From contig JAULBX010025386.1 of NCBI GenBank assembly GCA_032358255.1, positions 62,001-126,000 on the forward strand: a DNA stretch of 64,000 nt, written 5' to 3'. Shown one piece after another: positions 22,320 to 34,800 of this stretch; position 1 is the first letter of the stretch; each line of letters opens with the position of its first letter. This DNA comes from Heterotrichella gracilis. Taxonomy: Eukaryota > Sar > Xanthophyceae > Tribonematales > Xanthonemataceae. The position numbers were made by a program, and so were the translations under genes. The notes beneath the pieces were generated by a model that saw only the letters and a list, made by a program, of their open reading frames with translations, ran no database searches and was not told the DNA's origin.

Positions 22320-23362
22320 GGTGCACCAGCTGCCCCTGTGGTCTGGTGGCTGCTGCTGCTTGCTCCTCAGAAACTGCAAAGTTTGGTATGCTTCTAGTGG
22401 CTTGTTGCAGGTTGCGGCCACACATGGGTCGGCTCAGTTCCTGCAAACAAGGTTCCTAGTGTTACTAGTGGAGTTGTAACAGCTCAGCTGTGGTGTGAGG
22501 TGTGAGGACATGGCATGCAAATTATACATGCCCACTAGTGCAAAGCAACTTATGGCAAGCGGGGACAAACCAACCTATTAAATTCGGTGCAACATAACGT
22601 GGTAAGAGGCAAGTGGAGCCACTCAACTAAACAGCAAAAGCACGCACATCCCCTCTACCACATGCACCCAGTTAAACCCTCCGTGGTCGGGTGCTGGTAG
22701 AGCTTTGGTTTCAAACCATACAACGACTGCCAACAGGACAATTCAAAACAGGAAACATGGCTTGAACCGCAACAGAAGCATAAGCAGCTTTCACACGGAA
22801 ACGGAACCGCAGAAAATCCACCCTTCTAGAAACAAGATTGCACAAGCAGCCACAGTCGCTCAGAGCTGGGTTGTCGCCACTGTAGCGTTTTTCACGCACC
22901 TGAAGAAACCAAGTTCAAACTCCTTCGAAGCGGGTCTCATGCGGCTCAACAACGAGTGCAAAGGCTAGTGGAGGTTTGGGGTGTGCCTGTCATGCGTATC
23001 GCTCCTAGACTGGGACAGAGCCTGTGGCCAAGCCGCAAACCCACAAGGTTGGAAAGGTTGTCAACTTTGCGTTACTTGCCGGTGTTGTGCAACCGTACTA
23101 TCGTCAGCAACTGGGAGGACGCTTGCGTTTAAAGAGGTTGCGTCGTTGCCAGACAGCAGAAGTTAAGGGCCACGTGCGTGCGCTGGCAGCTTGTTTTTCC
23201 GCCTGTGCCAGTGGAGTGCCTTGCAAAGAACACTGCTTGGACAAGTCCAGGCTGCATACTTCCACGCTCGCCTATTACTCGCTGAGCTGTCCTTTCCTCC
23301 CTGTATCGCTATTCCTTGTGCCAAGGATACACCGTGTCCACCTGTCCCACTATTTTAAAACC
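22320..23362. promoter_or_regulatory. Divergent intergenic region between DUG fusion and PITH gene
   Basis: About 1 kb separates the minus-strand start at 22319 from the plus-strand start at 23363 and should hold both promoters. I see no gene and no clear motif. An ORF extension upstream of 22319 was rejected because Cys2 must become the N-terminal nucleophile. Confidence 0.5.
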
Positions 23363-24735
23363 ATGCCTCCACTTCAAGGGTGCTGCGCCCATGACCACGA
23401 CTGCGAGGCGTCAGACTGCGGGCCAGCGTGGTCTTTGCACAAACACGTGGATCTGACGAGGGTGAGGTGCCCTTTCTTGATTGTACTGTGACCTTTTGAA
23501 CCATTGCACCTTTTGAGTACATGTAATGCATGCATATACAAAACTCCGAAAGCAGTAAACGCCTCGTTGCGACCTTGCGTCCAGTATTCAGCAGCACCTG
23601 ATCAAAATCTTGGTACCGCAACCTATACTGCTGTCCCATCGCAACCAGACTGCGGCTAGTGTGAGTTTTCTGGCTATGACCAAACAATACTTTGCATGAG
23701 AAATGGTATTCACGTCAGGGGGGGTTTCTATGGCTGGATGCACGAGATGGTGACTTGTATTTTCAACACCTCTGTCTTGCACCTCAGGTGACATGCCTCA
23801 ACGAAGCAGTCCTTGGCAGCTGCCGCTCAGTGCTCAAGCCCTGGGCTGAGCGCCTCAACTTTGACCCGCCGACCCTCCAAAGCAATGATGATGATCCTGA
23901 GCTCCTGCTGCACGTGCCATTTGATGGGGAGGTCAAGCTGAGGGCCATCTGCATCATCGGAGGCACAGACGACACCAGCCCGTCTCGGGTCAGGGCCTTC
24001 ATCAACCGGGATGACCTGGACTTTGCTGCTGTAGAGGATATGGCGCCAGTGCAGGAGTGGGAGTTGTTGCCAAACCCGCGTGGAGAGATTGAGTACCCTA
24101 CGCAGTAAGTTTCTCGGGGCCATCACCATTTGCATCACGTGATGCCCGCTGTGGGTGGTAGGGTTTAGGGTTATGGGTTTACCCTAAATTCCTCAACCAA
24201 GTTTGCACATGGGTATGTTTGATGATCAATAGCTGCTGCTGGATGATACTTAATGGGCAGCTTGATTGACTGCTGTTTTTTTCCACAGAGTGACAAAGTT
24301 CAACGGCGTTCATAGCATCGACCTGCACTTTCCAAGCAACTTCGGGGCAGACCAGACAACCATTCACTTTATTGGCTTCAAAGGAGAGTTTTCAGAGGTG
24401 GGGTGCACAACAAATTCTAGTGCACAGTGCATGCTAAACCGCCATTGGTCTTCACCCAGCTTTGTTGGGTGTGGTATGTGAACCTCTGCACAGTATGCAG
24501 TCCATTTCACTGCTCTATTTTGATCTTATCAAATAGTTTGCTTGATGATAAATGCAAATGCTACATCTATGCAATATTACACAATAGTATCATTCTGCCA
24601 AATATGATGCTGAGCCGTGTACTGCTCCGCCTCCAGAGGCAGCGCAGGGCGGTGGAGGCTGTGTACGAGCTGCGCCCGGTGCCCACTGACCACAAGGTGC
24701 CTGGCACTGATCAAGGCGGACACCTGGGGATGTGA
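23363..24735 (+). CDS. PITHD1: PITH-domain protein (PITHD1-like)
   Basis: Four exons (23363-23461, 23788-24104, 24289-24397, 24637-24735) give 624 nt and 207 residues, close to the length of animal PITHD1. The PITH (proteasome-interacting thioredoxin) domain covers most of the chain: CLNEAVLGSCRSVLKPW, then ELLLHVPFDGEVKLRAICI, EIEYPTQVTKFNGVHSIDLH and FGADQTTIHFIGFKGEF. The N-terminus is Cys/His-rich (GCCAHDHDC), as in PITHD1. In thioredoxin-like proteins this domain binds the 26S proteasome; the stand-alone protein probably acts as a proteasome or regulatory adaptor in the cytosol. No thioredoxin domain is fused to it here. Confidence 0.93.
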
Positions 24736-25934
24736 GGGGGCAGCCGCTGCTGTGTAGGAGATGCAACACAGGCACTCAGCTTGGCTTTGTGGCATGCAAG
24801 TCATTATGATACAGGCAAGCCAGTGGGACGTGATCAGTTTTGCTTGGAGGGGAGTTGCCCAGCATCTCGCTAGGGCATGCCACCAATGATCTTGAGGTTG
24901 AGGGGAGATGGGTGGCGGGAGGTGGCGGTGGAAGCATTAGTCACATGGGGTAAACCACATGGATGGCCGTGTCCGCGGTGACATCTCTGCCTACTAGGTC
25001 TTTACTAGTGAACGAATTTCAAGCGCCAATGGCATGCGTGACACCGCACAACATTACTGCTCGTCTTCAGCTGTGAAGTAGATCATTTACACTATGAATC
25101 CGCAGCAGCAATAGCAGTATGCCATACCACGTGATTTAGTACAATGATGGAGGAAGGGGGGCAGCCGCTGGCATAGGGAAGACTACAGTAGCATTTGTGC
25201 TAATAGCCATTGTATACATATATGCCTTTCTAGCAGAAAAACAGATAATAGCAACAGCAACACATTCAAGTATCGGATACGACATTTTTGTCAAGTCAAT
25301 ATCAGTTGTCATAGACAGAACCCTTCCAAGTTTTAATGCAAATACCCACACGTGCATTGCAATGCTACCTAGGGAGTTATAGGGGATCTTCAAGCATTCC
25401 ATTGCCGTGCTGATTCAGATAATGCAGAGTCTGACGCTTGAATGTCATCCAACTGCCAATCGCATTACCAACCGGCAAGGCAACTGAGGTATCTGATGCA
25501 AGCTCCCAAGTCTGGGGAGAGGAATTTGCTATGATGTAAAAATGTAGACGATTTAACATGCTGACTGGTAGCTGCCATTTGGCACTGGGTCAACTGAAAT
25601 GAACTTTTTTAATGAAGTGCAGTGCATGCTGTAAAAATTCCAACCATATTGGCAATGAGAGCTGCTTGTAATCCCCACCACAGAGGATTACAACCGGGTG
25701 AGCTGAGCTGAACTGCGGTGCCTTTCTCGATGGTGAGCAGCTGTTGGCGCATTTATTCAATCATCAGCTAGGGTGGGGTACCTGCATGGCATTGTGAGGG
25801 GTGGATTATTTCACGCTACAAGAACATTAGTTTGAATTATGGCATGCACTTGTGAATACAGCATGGCCATTAGGCAAATATCCATTCAACATGGTAGACT
25901 ATTATTTGCCACATCCCCCCATGCATTTTGCAGC
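24736..25934. other. Convergent intergenic region
   Basis: The 3' ends of the PITH gene (plus) and the HAD gene (minus) face each other across 1.2 kb. The short open frames in it lack conserved features; I see only AT-rich UTR-like sequence. Confidence 0.5.
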
Positions 25935-27888
25935 TCACCCTTCCCAGTGCGTCACATCAATTGCTGCCAGGAAGCCTGCGTCCCTGATGGCTTGCATTCC
26001 AAGGACAGCATCTTCATAGCCCGCGCAATCTTTGGGATCTATCCCAATTCTGTGGAACAAGGGCAGTGGTTGGTATTGGATGCTTACTATGGCCGAAGCC
26101 ATGTCAGTGAAGATGTATGGGCATGCCAGCAACATGTGCAGTCAGCCGTTGACAGGGCGTGAATATATCTTGGAGGCATATACTCATGCATATACGTTTT
26201 GCCTTGTACCCAACCTGTCCTTGCTTGTTTGCCTTCCCCGTTCACTTGCTTTCGCATACCGTGATCAGCGGTTTCTTATATACGCATGATGGACTGATCA
26301 TGCCCACTGCTGCACGTCAGCTGACGACATGAGCATGTTGAGCATTTCTGGACTACACAGTTATACCTTCATAATGGATCAATGATGAGGCAAATATCAT
26401 ACATATTTTGGGGTGCTAAGTACTTACTGTTGGGCTGCGAGCAGAAAGCAGTCTGGTGCAGGCTTGGCATTCTTGTAATGCTGCGCAATCGTGAAAGGTA
26501 AGGTGGATGTTAACATGCTCTTAAAAGATTGAAACTGTGCACCAGCCAAGTGTGCACGGCAATAATGGATTTTTAGCAAAATATAGCAAGGATACCTCTG
26601 CGGTGACAACTGCGTCAAAGAGGTGCAGCAGCCCTGTGTGCGTCAAGCCCCCTACCACAGACTGCTGAACGCCACCGCTGGCAATGGCACATGGAATTCC
26701 TACAGGAAAGAAAACGGTGGTGGAGAATTTCAGTAGGTGCAACCTTGAGTTGCGGCTGCATTTCTGACAAAGCCATGCATCCCAAGGGCCTGTGGTACAT
26801 CTTTAATGGTACTTACTGCCTTGCGCATGGTTTGCTTGAGTGGCGCAGTGGCCCATCTCGTATGCGTTAGGGACTTGTGCCACGGCAGGGGCACATATCT
26901 CACAGATCTGTGATACAAACCATAGTGCCAATTCCAACCGTCATCCATCAAGGTCAATGGCAGGCAAACAGCAAAGAAAGTGCACTGACTCGGGGGGCAT
27001 TCAGGAGCCACGAGGGGAACCCCTAGGGAGGGTCTGAGAACCCTATGTAAGGGTTTTGCGCCACAGTGCAACATCACAAGCTAAATGCGTGCATAGCGTA
27101 CAGTGGGTGCATGGCTAACTCATCCGTGAGTTTTGTTATTGTATCCACGGCAGACGCTGCGGGCACTCCTGCAGGGTACCCAATAGCCCTCTGGCGCAAA
27201 AGTGCAATCTCACCTTTTGCTTTGGCTGCTCTTACAATATCCACCACTGAATCGATGGGCGTGACCTGAAAAGGTGCATCGAGGGCGTTAGGTATCAGGC
27301 TAAACCCAGTTCCAGGGTCGATATTTACCAAGCGGACCACCCACCTGTTTTGCCATCTCAAAGTATTTCTTTTTCTTGAAAGCTATAACGTCGTCAGGGT
27401 TCAAGTCAGTGCGTCCCTGAAGAGCCACAGAGTTGAGTATTATTTATGTGCACGACCTGTCCTTTGACTGTGTTCACAACTGCACGGGTGCCGCCCATGT
27501 ATGCATGTATATGTATTCACGCCAGAGGATGATCTACGGCAAGCATAGCAAGGCACACGTTTGCAGCTAGTGTAGATCGGATAGCTTACATGCGACAGAA
27601 ATCCGTTGCGCCCAGCAGACGCTCATCCTGCCACCGGAGGAATATTCCACATATACATGGGTTTGTATGCATGCTTACCTGTTCCTCCAAGATAATCCTG
27701 CACAGCTCCACGGTAGGAGTTCCAGCCAAGTCCAGAAAACGCTGCAGCGTAAGGACAACGCCAAACTCGGCACAGGCATACTTCCACGCTTTCCAGTGCT
27801 GCGTCATCGTGTCGAGCACGGTGCCATCGCAATCGAAAACAAGACCCTTGGCTTGTGGCGGCAAGCGGCCGTCTGGGATGGGCGCCAT
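25935..27888 (-). CDS. HAD-superfamily sugar-phosphate phosphatase, YqaB/beta-phosphoglucomutase-like
   Basis: Six exons (27679-27888, 27345-27416, 27214-27265, 26596-26699, 26428-26480, 25935-26049) join in frame: 606 nt, 201 residues. All four HAD motifs are present: motif I FDCDGTVLD (nucleophile D19, acid/base D21), motif II in IASGG (S119), motif III Lys in KPAPD (K152), and motif IV YEDAVLG (E176, D177). The short helical cap (KAWKYACAEFG...GTPTVELCRI) and total length match the bacterial fructose-1-phosphatase YqaB group better than larger phosphoglucomutases. The substrate is probably a small sugar phosphate, but nothing in the sequence fixes which. Start ATG 27888 lies 18 codons before motif I. 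Confidence 0.9.
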
Positions 27889-28856
27889 CGTGGATTGGAT
27901 AGCGCAGATGCTCAGCAAACACCTGTCGGAGCCTTTTGCTCCAAGTTTCTTTCAAGGGTAGTTAACACTGGTTCGCACTTCATTGCAGCCATATGCATGC
28001 AGGCGCTCAGTCACCACCCCAGGGGAGAGTTGAGGTAGCACAGGAGGGGAGGTTGGTGGTCATTGTATTGAACAAGATCGCGGTGTTGTTACACAGTATC
28101 TAAGTCAGTTAACAACTGCATACACTCGACAGGGCCACTGCCCAGATCGCTCAGGGTAAGCCAAACCACAAAAAACAGCACAGGGCGGAACATTGCAATG
28201 CCATTGGTCACATCGCCAAGGCTGTTAAACCAGGCAAATCGCACAACATCATCCGTTGATGAAAAAAGGTCCTCAATCTGATTGGCTGGCATCGTCTTTA
28301 CCACATCAACCCACACCAGGTAGCAGCCGTTCGAAACAGCTCCAAAAACCACAAGGACATTGTAAGGACATGCCACCAATGGCCCTAAAAACCCATCCAG
28401 ATACACATAAATGCACTGCAATGTAAAAGATGGCCAAATGGCAGCTGCAGGTCCATCACCCCAAAAAGGGAATGCAACACTGAACAAGAACAACGCCTGT
28501 TTGAAGCCGGGTGTTGATGGGTCAAAAATGAACCCAACACAGTATAGTACGCACTATGGTGGCATGCCAGGGCCTGGAGGTGATCAAGTTGGTCAACACG
28601 CTTGCATGCGGCAGAAAGATCTAAATAGTTGGAAGGAGGATCATGATTTAGATGCTTGTTCGTTTCATGCAATGACTGCTAGGTTTGAATTTCAACGACT
28701 GGTGCAACCATCACCAGCACCCCCACATTTGTAAAGCGGTGCTAAAACCCAGACAAACCCTTCTGTTACCACAGAAAAGGCCCAAGGACGCCTCAACCCA
28801 CTGTGGTTGGCACACGCAAAACGCCAAATGCCTGGCTGGGCTGCAAGCCAGCGCTC
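27889..28856. other. Region between HAD start and callose synthase stop
   Basis: Nearly 1 kb. It holds the callose synthase 3' UTR, the HAD promoter and one hydrophobic open frame listed separately. No other supported feature. Confidence 0.45.
28089..28534 (-). CDS. Unassigned hydrophobic open frame, possible exon
   Basis: An open frame of about 145 codons begins after a TAG near 28550 and ends at a stop at 28089. It encodes several membrane-like stretches (ALFLFSVAFPF, YNVLVVFGAVSNGCYLVW, FRPVLFFVVWLTL) separated by charged segments. There is no ATG at its head, but a plausible acceptor (cttcaaacag) precedes ALFLF, so it might be a terminal exon of a small membrane-protein gene; I find no partner exon. 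It resembles no family I can name and may be chance. Confidence 0.3.
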
Positions 28857-31800
28857 TCACGTGTCCTTTGACTTCTCAGATCCACTTGGCCCCGCCCGTG
28901 GAGTACCCGCTGCAGGCTCCCGCGTATCCCGCATGCGCCGCTCCACTGCCCGCTCGATGGTGCCCTGCACACAGGTGATGGTGAGCAATGGGCCCGCAGG
29001 TCAAATCCTAGACAGCAACCCTACATCCAACACCCTAGGGCAAATTCACCCTAGGGCCCAGCCCTACACCCCACCTGCACGTAGTTGATGTTGAGCAGGC
29101 GGCCGCGCCGCAGCGACTCTGCAAACTTGACGTTGAACAGCAGCGCGCTCTGGATGGCGTCCACGATCTGTACGAAGGAGAGGATGAACAGGAAGATGAA
29201 CAGGAAGTAGCCCACGCAGTAGTCAACCAGCCTGCGGGAAACAAACCGCACTTAGTGAGGCCATTCATATACAGTCAGCAGGTACCAAACACCAGGAAGG
29301 GTCACCAAGCGAGGGTCAATATGACTTGAGTAATGCCATTCAGATCCCGGATGGGCCATTTCAACGATGTTCAAGGATCAATCCATGCTGCCAGCACCCA
29401 ATGAATTCAGCTTACAACCAAAAAGGCATGGTTTCAAACCTACTAACTAGTGCAAATCACCATGCATGCGGGTGGAGCTGGGCAAAACCAGGATTTACCC
29501 ATCGCACCTGTACAGCGCAACCACCAGGCGTCTGGCCTTCCAGACATTCAACAGCCGGCAGCACCATCCACCCACCCCACCCCACCCCACCCCACACCCC
29601 ACACCACCACCACCACCACACACCGCACCTGTATAGGGTGTCCACCAGCTGGCGCGCCTTCCAGATGTTTGGCAGCCAGTACAGCAGCACCCTCGACAGC
29701 ACCACCAGGATGCCAAAGTTGGCAAACACGATGATGAGGAAGTTGCTGAAGGTCAGGCCCGTGAGGTGGGGCAGGAAGATGATGGAGCAGAAGATGCCCG
29801 CCACGATGACGCACGACAGGATGATGCGCACCATGCGCCAGGTGCGGCCGTAGTAGCGGTTGAGCAAAAAATTGCGCAGGAGCAGTATGGCGATGAGGAT
29901 GGCGTAGGTGGCGCCGGTGATGCTCGCCCACATCAGCCACCTGAGAGAGAAGCACAAACACATGAGTGAATGAATACACAGGATACAATAATCCCTGAGA
30001 AAAGCACACGTGGACACAGACACAGTGGGTCAGTACCATAATGTGAATGGGGGCGGTGAGGGGAGAACTGAGCTTAGGAGATGGCATTTCATTTTCAAGT
30101 AGCGCACGTGGGATTGGAAGATGTAGATAGGTTCCCCAGCACATGTTGCTAGCTGCCACCACTGCAAGAATGGCTGAAGGTGCCCGCGGATGGACCACCA
30201 ATGCAACATCAAGTGTTGCTGCCCGGCGCCACCAAATGGCAAATAAGACTCAACGGCTATGCAGCGCCACCATGTGTTCCGCCCCGTGGCCAACACCACC
30301 AGAGCAATTGCAAAGGAGCAGAATGTATGAGTGTATGTGGGTAAGTGGGGTGGGCACGCACTTGTTGATCACGGTGGACTGCATGTTGTTGACCGCCGCC
30401 ACCGCCAGAATGGCCATGGGCACCGAGGACAGCACGCCCGTGAAGCGGATGGTGAGCGCGTTGGTCTGCGTGCCCCGCTCGTTGCGCGCGTTCTCCAGCT
30501 GCCCCTTGTTCCATGAGTACCAGGTGGACTTGGTGTCGGAGTCGGTCACGTCGTCCATCCACAGCAGCCACTTCTCAAACTCGTCCTGCGGGTTAGGGAT
30601 TTAGGGTGAGGGTTTAGGGTACATGGAGGCGCATCTCGTGACCACAGCAAAACATAAGTGTAAAAGTACTTTGACAATGAGGATATCTGCGCAGGGAAAT
30701 GGTGCATCCTAAACCCTATGCTCAAACTTCAAACCCCCTGCACCTGGGAAAACACCGCTCAGCGCCCTTGATCAAACCCTTCACCCGAAACCCTTCACCC
30801 CTGTGCATACCTTGCATCGCGCCAGCTGGAAAATCTGCGGGTCGAACCAGAAGGGCGAGAACAGCACCGACACCACCTAAAACCCTACAAGGAAACCCTA
30901 AACACACGCGCACCTTGCACCGTGCCAGCTGGAAGGTCTGCGGGTCGAACCAGAAGGGCGAGAACAGCACCGACACCACCACCAGCCAGGCGCCCCAGGT
31001 GGTGGAGATGTAGCTTGGCGCGCCCACAGCCAGCATGATGATGAGCAGGATGAGGATCTCCATGGCGTAGTACAGGTGCGAGCGCGCGTAGGCGGAGTAG
31101 ATCTTGACGAACGCGTTGTGGCGCAGCGCGTAGCCGCGGCCGGTGGGCACGTACTTTGCGCCGCCGAAGCGCACGTCCTGGGAGAAGTAGTAGGCGGTGG
31201 TGCGGGAGCGGAAGATGTAGAACATGATGGAGCCTGCGGGGCCAGGTGGCCGTTATTCCATTGTTCATTGTTTGTATTTTCCAGAGGGAGTCAACAGGCA
31301 GATGTCTCCTGCCATTAAAGAGTAGAGAGTGCTTTTTGAAAAGGACATGACCCCCCACCCCTCCCCCGCACAGCATCATGCCAGATTGTGCTAGCACCTG
31401 TTAAGACCCACAGCATCCCCAGCAAGCCAGCGACCCCTTCTGACGCCACTATGTGGGCTTCAGGGTATAGGGTTTGCTGCGTACCTGCCACGAACTGCGA
31501 CAGCAGGTTTGCCAGCGAGCGCAGTATGCCCACCTCCAGCAGCAGCTCAACTGCGTATGTCACTATGGACAGCATGCCCAGCTGCACAACCTGCTGCGCG
31601 GCGATGGTGGTCTGCGTGTCTGCACACAGGGGAACACACAGGGGCGTCAGCACACGCTGCAGCTTTGCTGGTGCAGGTTGGCACATGCGCACCCCATGGC
31701 GCCAGAGGGCTCCCAGGCATGCACAATACGATACAACACAATAACCAATCCAGCTGATGAACAAATTAATCGAGCGCTAGCACCAGCAGCAGCCACATGC

Positions 31801-34800
31801 TCAGTGTTCAGCATTTAGGGTTTAGGATTCAAGTACCCACCGTTTATGAACACCGACCCGTCCACCGCCAGCGCCAGCAGCAGCAGCACCCACACGTTGA
31901 CGTACACGCTCAGCATGACCAGGTAGGAGTTGATGAAGAAGCCGCAGCCAGAGTGGTAGAAGCTCATGAGGCGGAACCAGTCCAGGCGGGTGCCCAGGCG
32001 GTACACGTCCCGGGACAGGGTCTGCTCGCCGTTGCCGCTGGCCACCTGGAAGAAGGGGGAGGAAGTCAAGTTTTGCGCAACACAGGGAGCGTGGCCACTG
32101 CTGGTGGATGCTTGCAAGCCACCTGGGGCATGCATGGGCCGCATGCCAGGCTGGGGCACACTGGATGATGCCAGATGATACGGCTGATAATGCCACTTTG
32201 GGCAGCAGTGGACATGCGCTGGGGAGTATGTAAGAGTTGCATGGGAACCATCTTAACCCTTTACCCCACCTCCATACCAGGATCACATAAGACTTGAAGT
32301 AGGAATCAAAGCCCATACCCTTGCCCTTGCCCGCGCTGATATACTTTACCCTCCCTGTCCCAACCACCTCAAACCCCAAACCCTAAAATGAGCTCACGTT
32401 CGAATCGAAGCCCTTTAATTGAGTCGAAGCCCATGTCCCTGCTCCAAACCCTAAACCCTAAACCCCAAACCCTAATCCAGGCTCACCTTGGACTCAAAAC
32501 CGTTGATTGAGTCGAAGCCCATGTCCCTGCCCTTGCCCACGCTGATGTACTCCTTGAACTTGACCCTGCCCCCGCGCAGCGTGTGGTTGTAGCCGGCAAA
32601 CACGTCCTCGCTCACGTGGAAGGAGCGAGTGGCCTTGCTCACCCCCCCGCGCGTCATGACCCACAGCTTGTTCCACAGGTCGGGGTGGCCGTAGTGGAAG
32701 CGCACAGCGCCGGGGGAGGTCATCACGCGCTGCAGGGTGGTTGCACGTGCTTAAATGGGGCACTTGTGTAATGAACATGATGTATGCATGTCCCTGCAGA
32801 GCTATCGGTCCAGTACCATGCGTGCACCAGGATGGATGCATCTAGAGTTGCAGTATAGTAGCTGCATGTCCAGTGGGCACGGATACGCTACCATCCATCC
32901 AGTGAGTGAATACCCTTCCACCCATGCCCATGCAAGATGCATCCTCCGACACCCACCGCATACCACCCCCCTCCCACACCCCCACTCACCTGCACGATGG
33001 TTCCAAAGGTGAACTCGGTGGCCGCCGCGAAGCTGGCCAGCGCGCCCGAGTTTTCCGAGAAGATCCACTCCCTGAACCCCACCAGCGCCACCGGCTGCAT
33101 GCGCCTGTGCGCCGCGTCGTGCATGTACTCGCCATCGTCGTCCTCCATGCACTTGTTGGCGGGGCGGGTGGTGACCAGGACCACGGTGTCGGAGGCAGGG
33201 GGATGCTCCATCTGCCTGCAGGGTTTAGGGTTCAATGTGGCATAATCATTGTGCAAACAGACAGAAATGCAAGAATATATCTATACAGAGAAACAGTAGT
33301 GGCTTTTGTCAAAATTGAAAATCATAACACAAGAGTAATAATACCACTTATATAATTATAATGTGTTTTGCCAATAAGAAAAAGCAAAGAGATATTTGCA
33401 TATTTGTTTTCCGCTGACCGTACCTGTACAGGTCGCCGTCGCCTGCCTGCCTGCCTCGCCGCGGAGTGAACGGCTTGGGAGTCCCCATCTCCACAGCCTG
33501 CGGCAGCGCCTGTGTCTTAACGCCAAGCGCCGGTCCCTGGTGCTTGTCCACAAACTCGTTGGTCAGGTTGCGCATCTTGATGGCCTCAGCCAGGTAGTTG
33601 TCCTGCGCAGGGTGGTAGTCATCTTGATACGAACGCTGTGATCGTGCCGCCGCAAGCATGATGGAGGTGGGACGATGGCGGTGGATGTTTCAGCAAACAG
33701 ATGGATGCAGCAGGCTGGTTTCACCTGGCTCATTCCAGTGGCCTGCACAATCCCTTCAAACAGCACACCAGGCAAGGATTATGATAAGGGGATGCCATCC
33801 ACCCTGGATGTGAGAGATGCACTTGCCCAGGCTTGTCCCCACCTGGTTCATGTCAATGGCCTGCACGATCTCCCCAAACACAAAGATCATTGCGTGGTTC
33901 TGGTTCTCAGGCTTGCCCTCGCCCAGCACGATGCCGCGATTAGTCACGCTGTTCTTGGGCAGGCGAACCCTGTGGGAGCAGCCATAGGGTCAGCCTCATT
34001 GTCTTTACATGCTTTTTCAAATGTGATTTATATACATTAAACAGAACTATCATTTGCTGTTCTTGGGCAGGCGAACCCTGTGGGAGCAGCCATGGGGTCA
34101 GCCTCATTGTCTTTACATGCTTTTTCAAATGTGATTTATATACATTAAACAGAACTATCATTTGCTGTTCTTGGGCAGGCGAACCCTGTGGGAGCAGCCA
34201 TGGGGTCAGCCTCATTGTCTTTACATGCTTTTTCAAATGTGATTTATATACATTAAACAGAACTATCATTTGCTGTTCTTGGGCAGGCGAACCCTGTGGG
34301 AGCAGCCAAGGGGTCAGCCTCNNNNNNNNNNNNNNNNNNNNNNNNNNNNNNNNNNNNNNNNNNNNNNNNNNNNNNNNNNNNNNNNNNNNNNNNNNNNNNN
34401 NNNNNNNNNNNNNNNNNNNNNTATATACATTAAACAGAACTATCATTTGCTGTTCTTGGGCAGGCGAACCCTGTGGGAGCAGCCAAGGGGTCAGCCTCAT
34501 TGTCTTTACATGCCTTTTCAAATGTTATATATATACATTAAACAGAACTATCATTTGCTGTTCTTGGGCAGGCGAACCCTGTGGGAGCAGCCAAGGGGTC
34601 AGCCTCATTGTCTTTACATGCCTTTTCAAATGTTATATATATACATTAAACAGAACTATCATTTGCTGTTCTTGGGCAGGCGAACCCTGTGGGAGCAGCC
34701 AAGGGGTCAGCCTCATTGTCTTTACATGCCTTTTCAAATGTTATATATATACATTAAACAGAACTATCATTTGCTGTTCTTGGGCAGGCGAACCCTGTGG

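Noticed and set aside
22320-22421. Longer N-terminus of the DUG fusion (MAATCNKP...)
   Set aside because: Class II amidotransferases need the nucleophile Cys directly after the initiator Met; MCRLMAYIG at 22319 satisfies this and matches Dug3.
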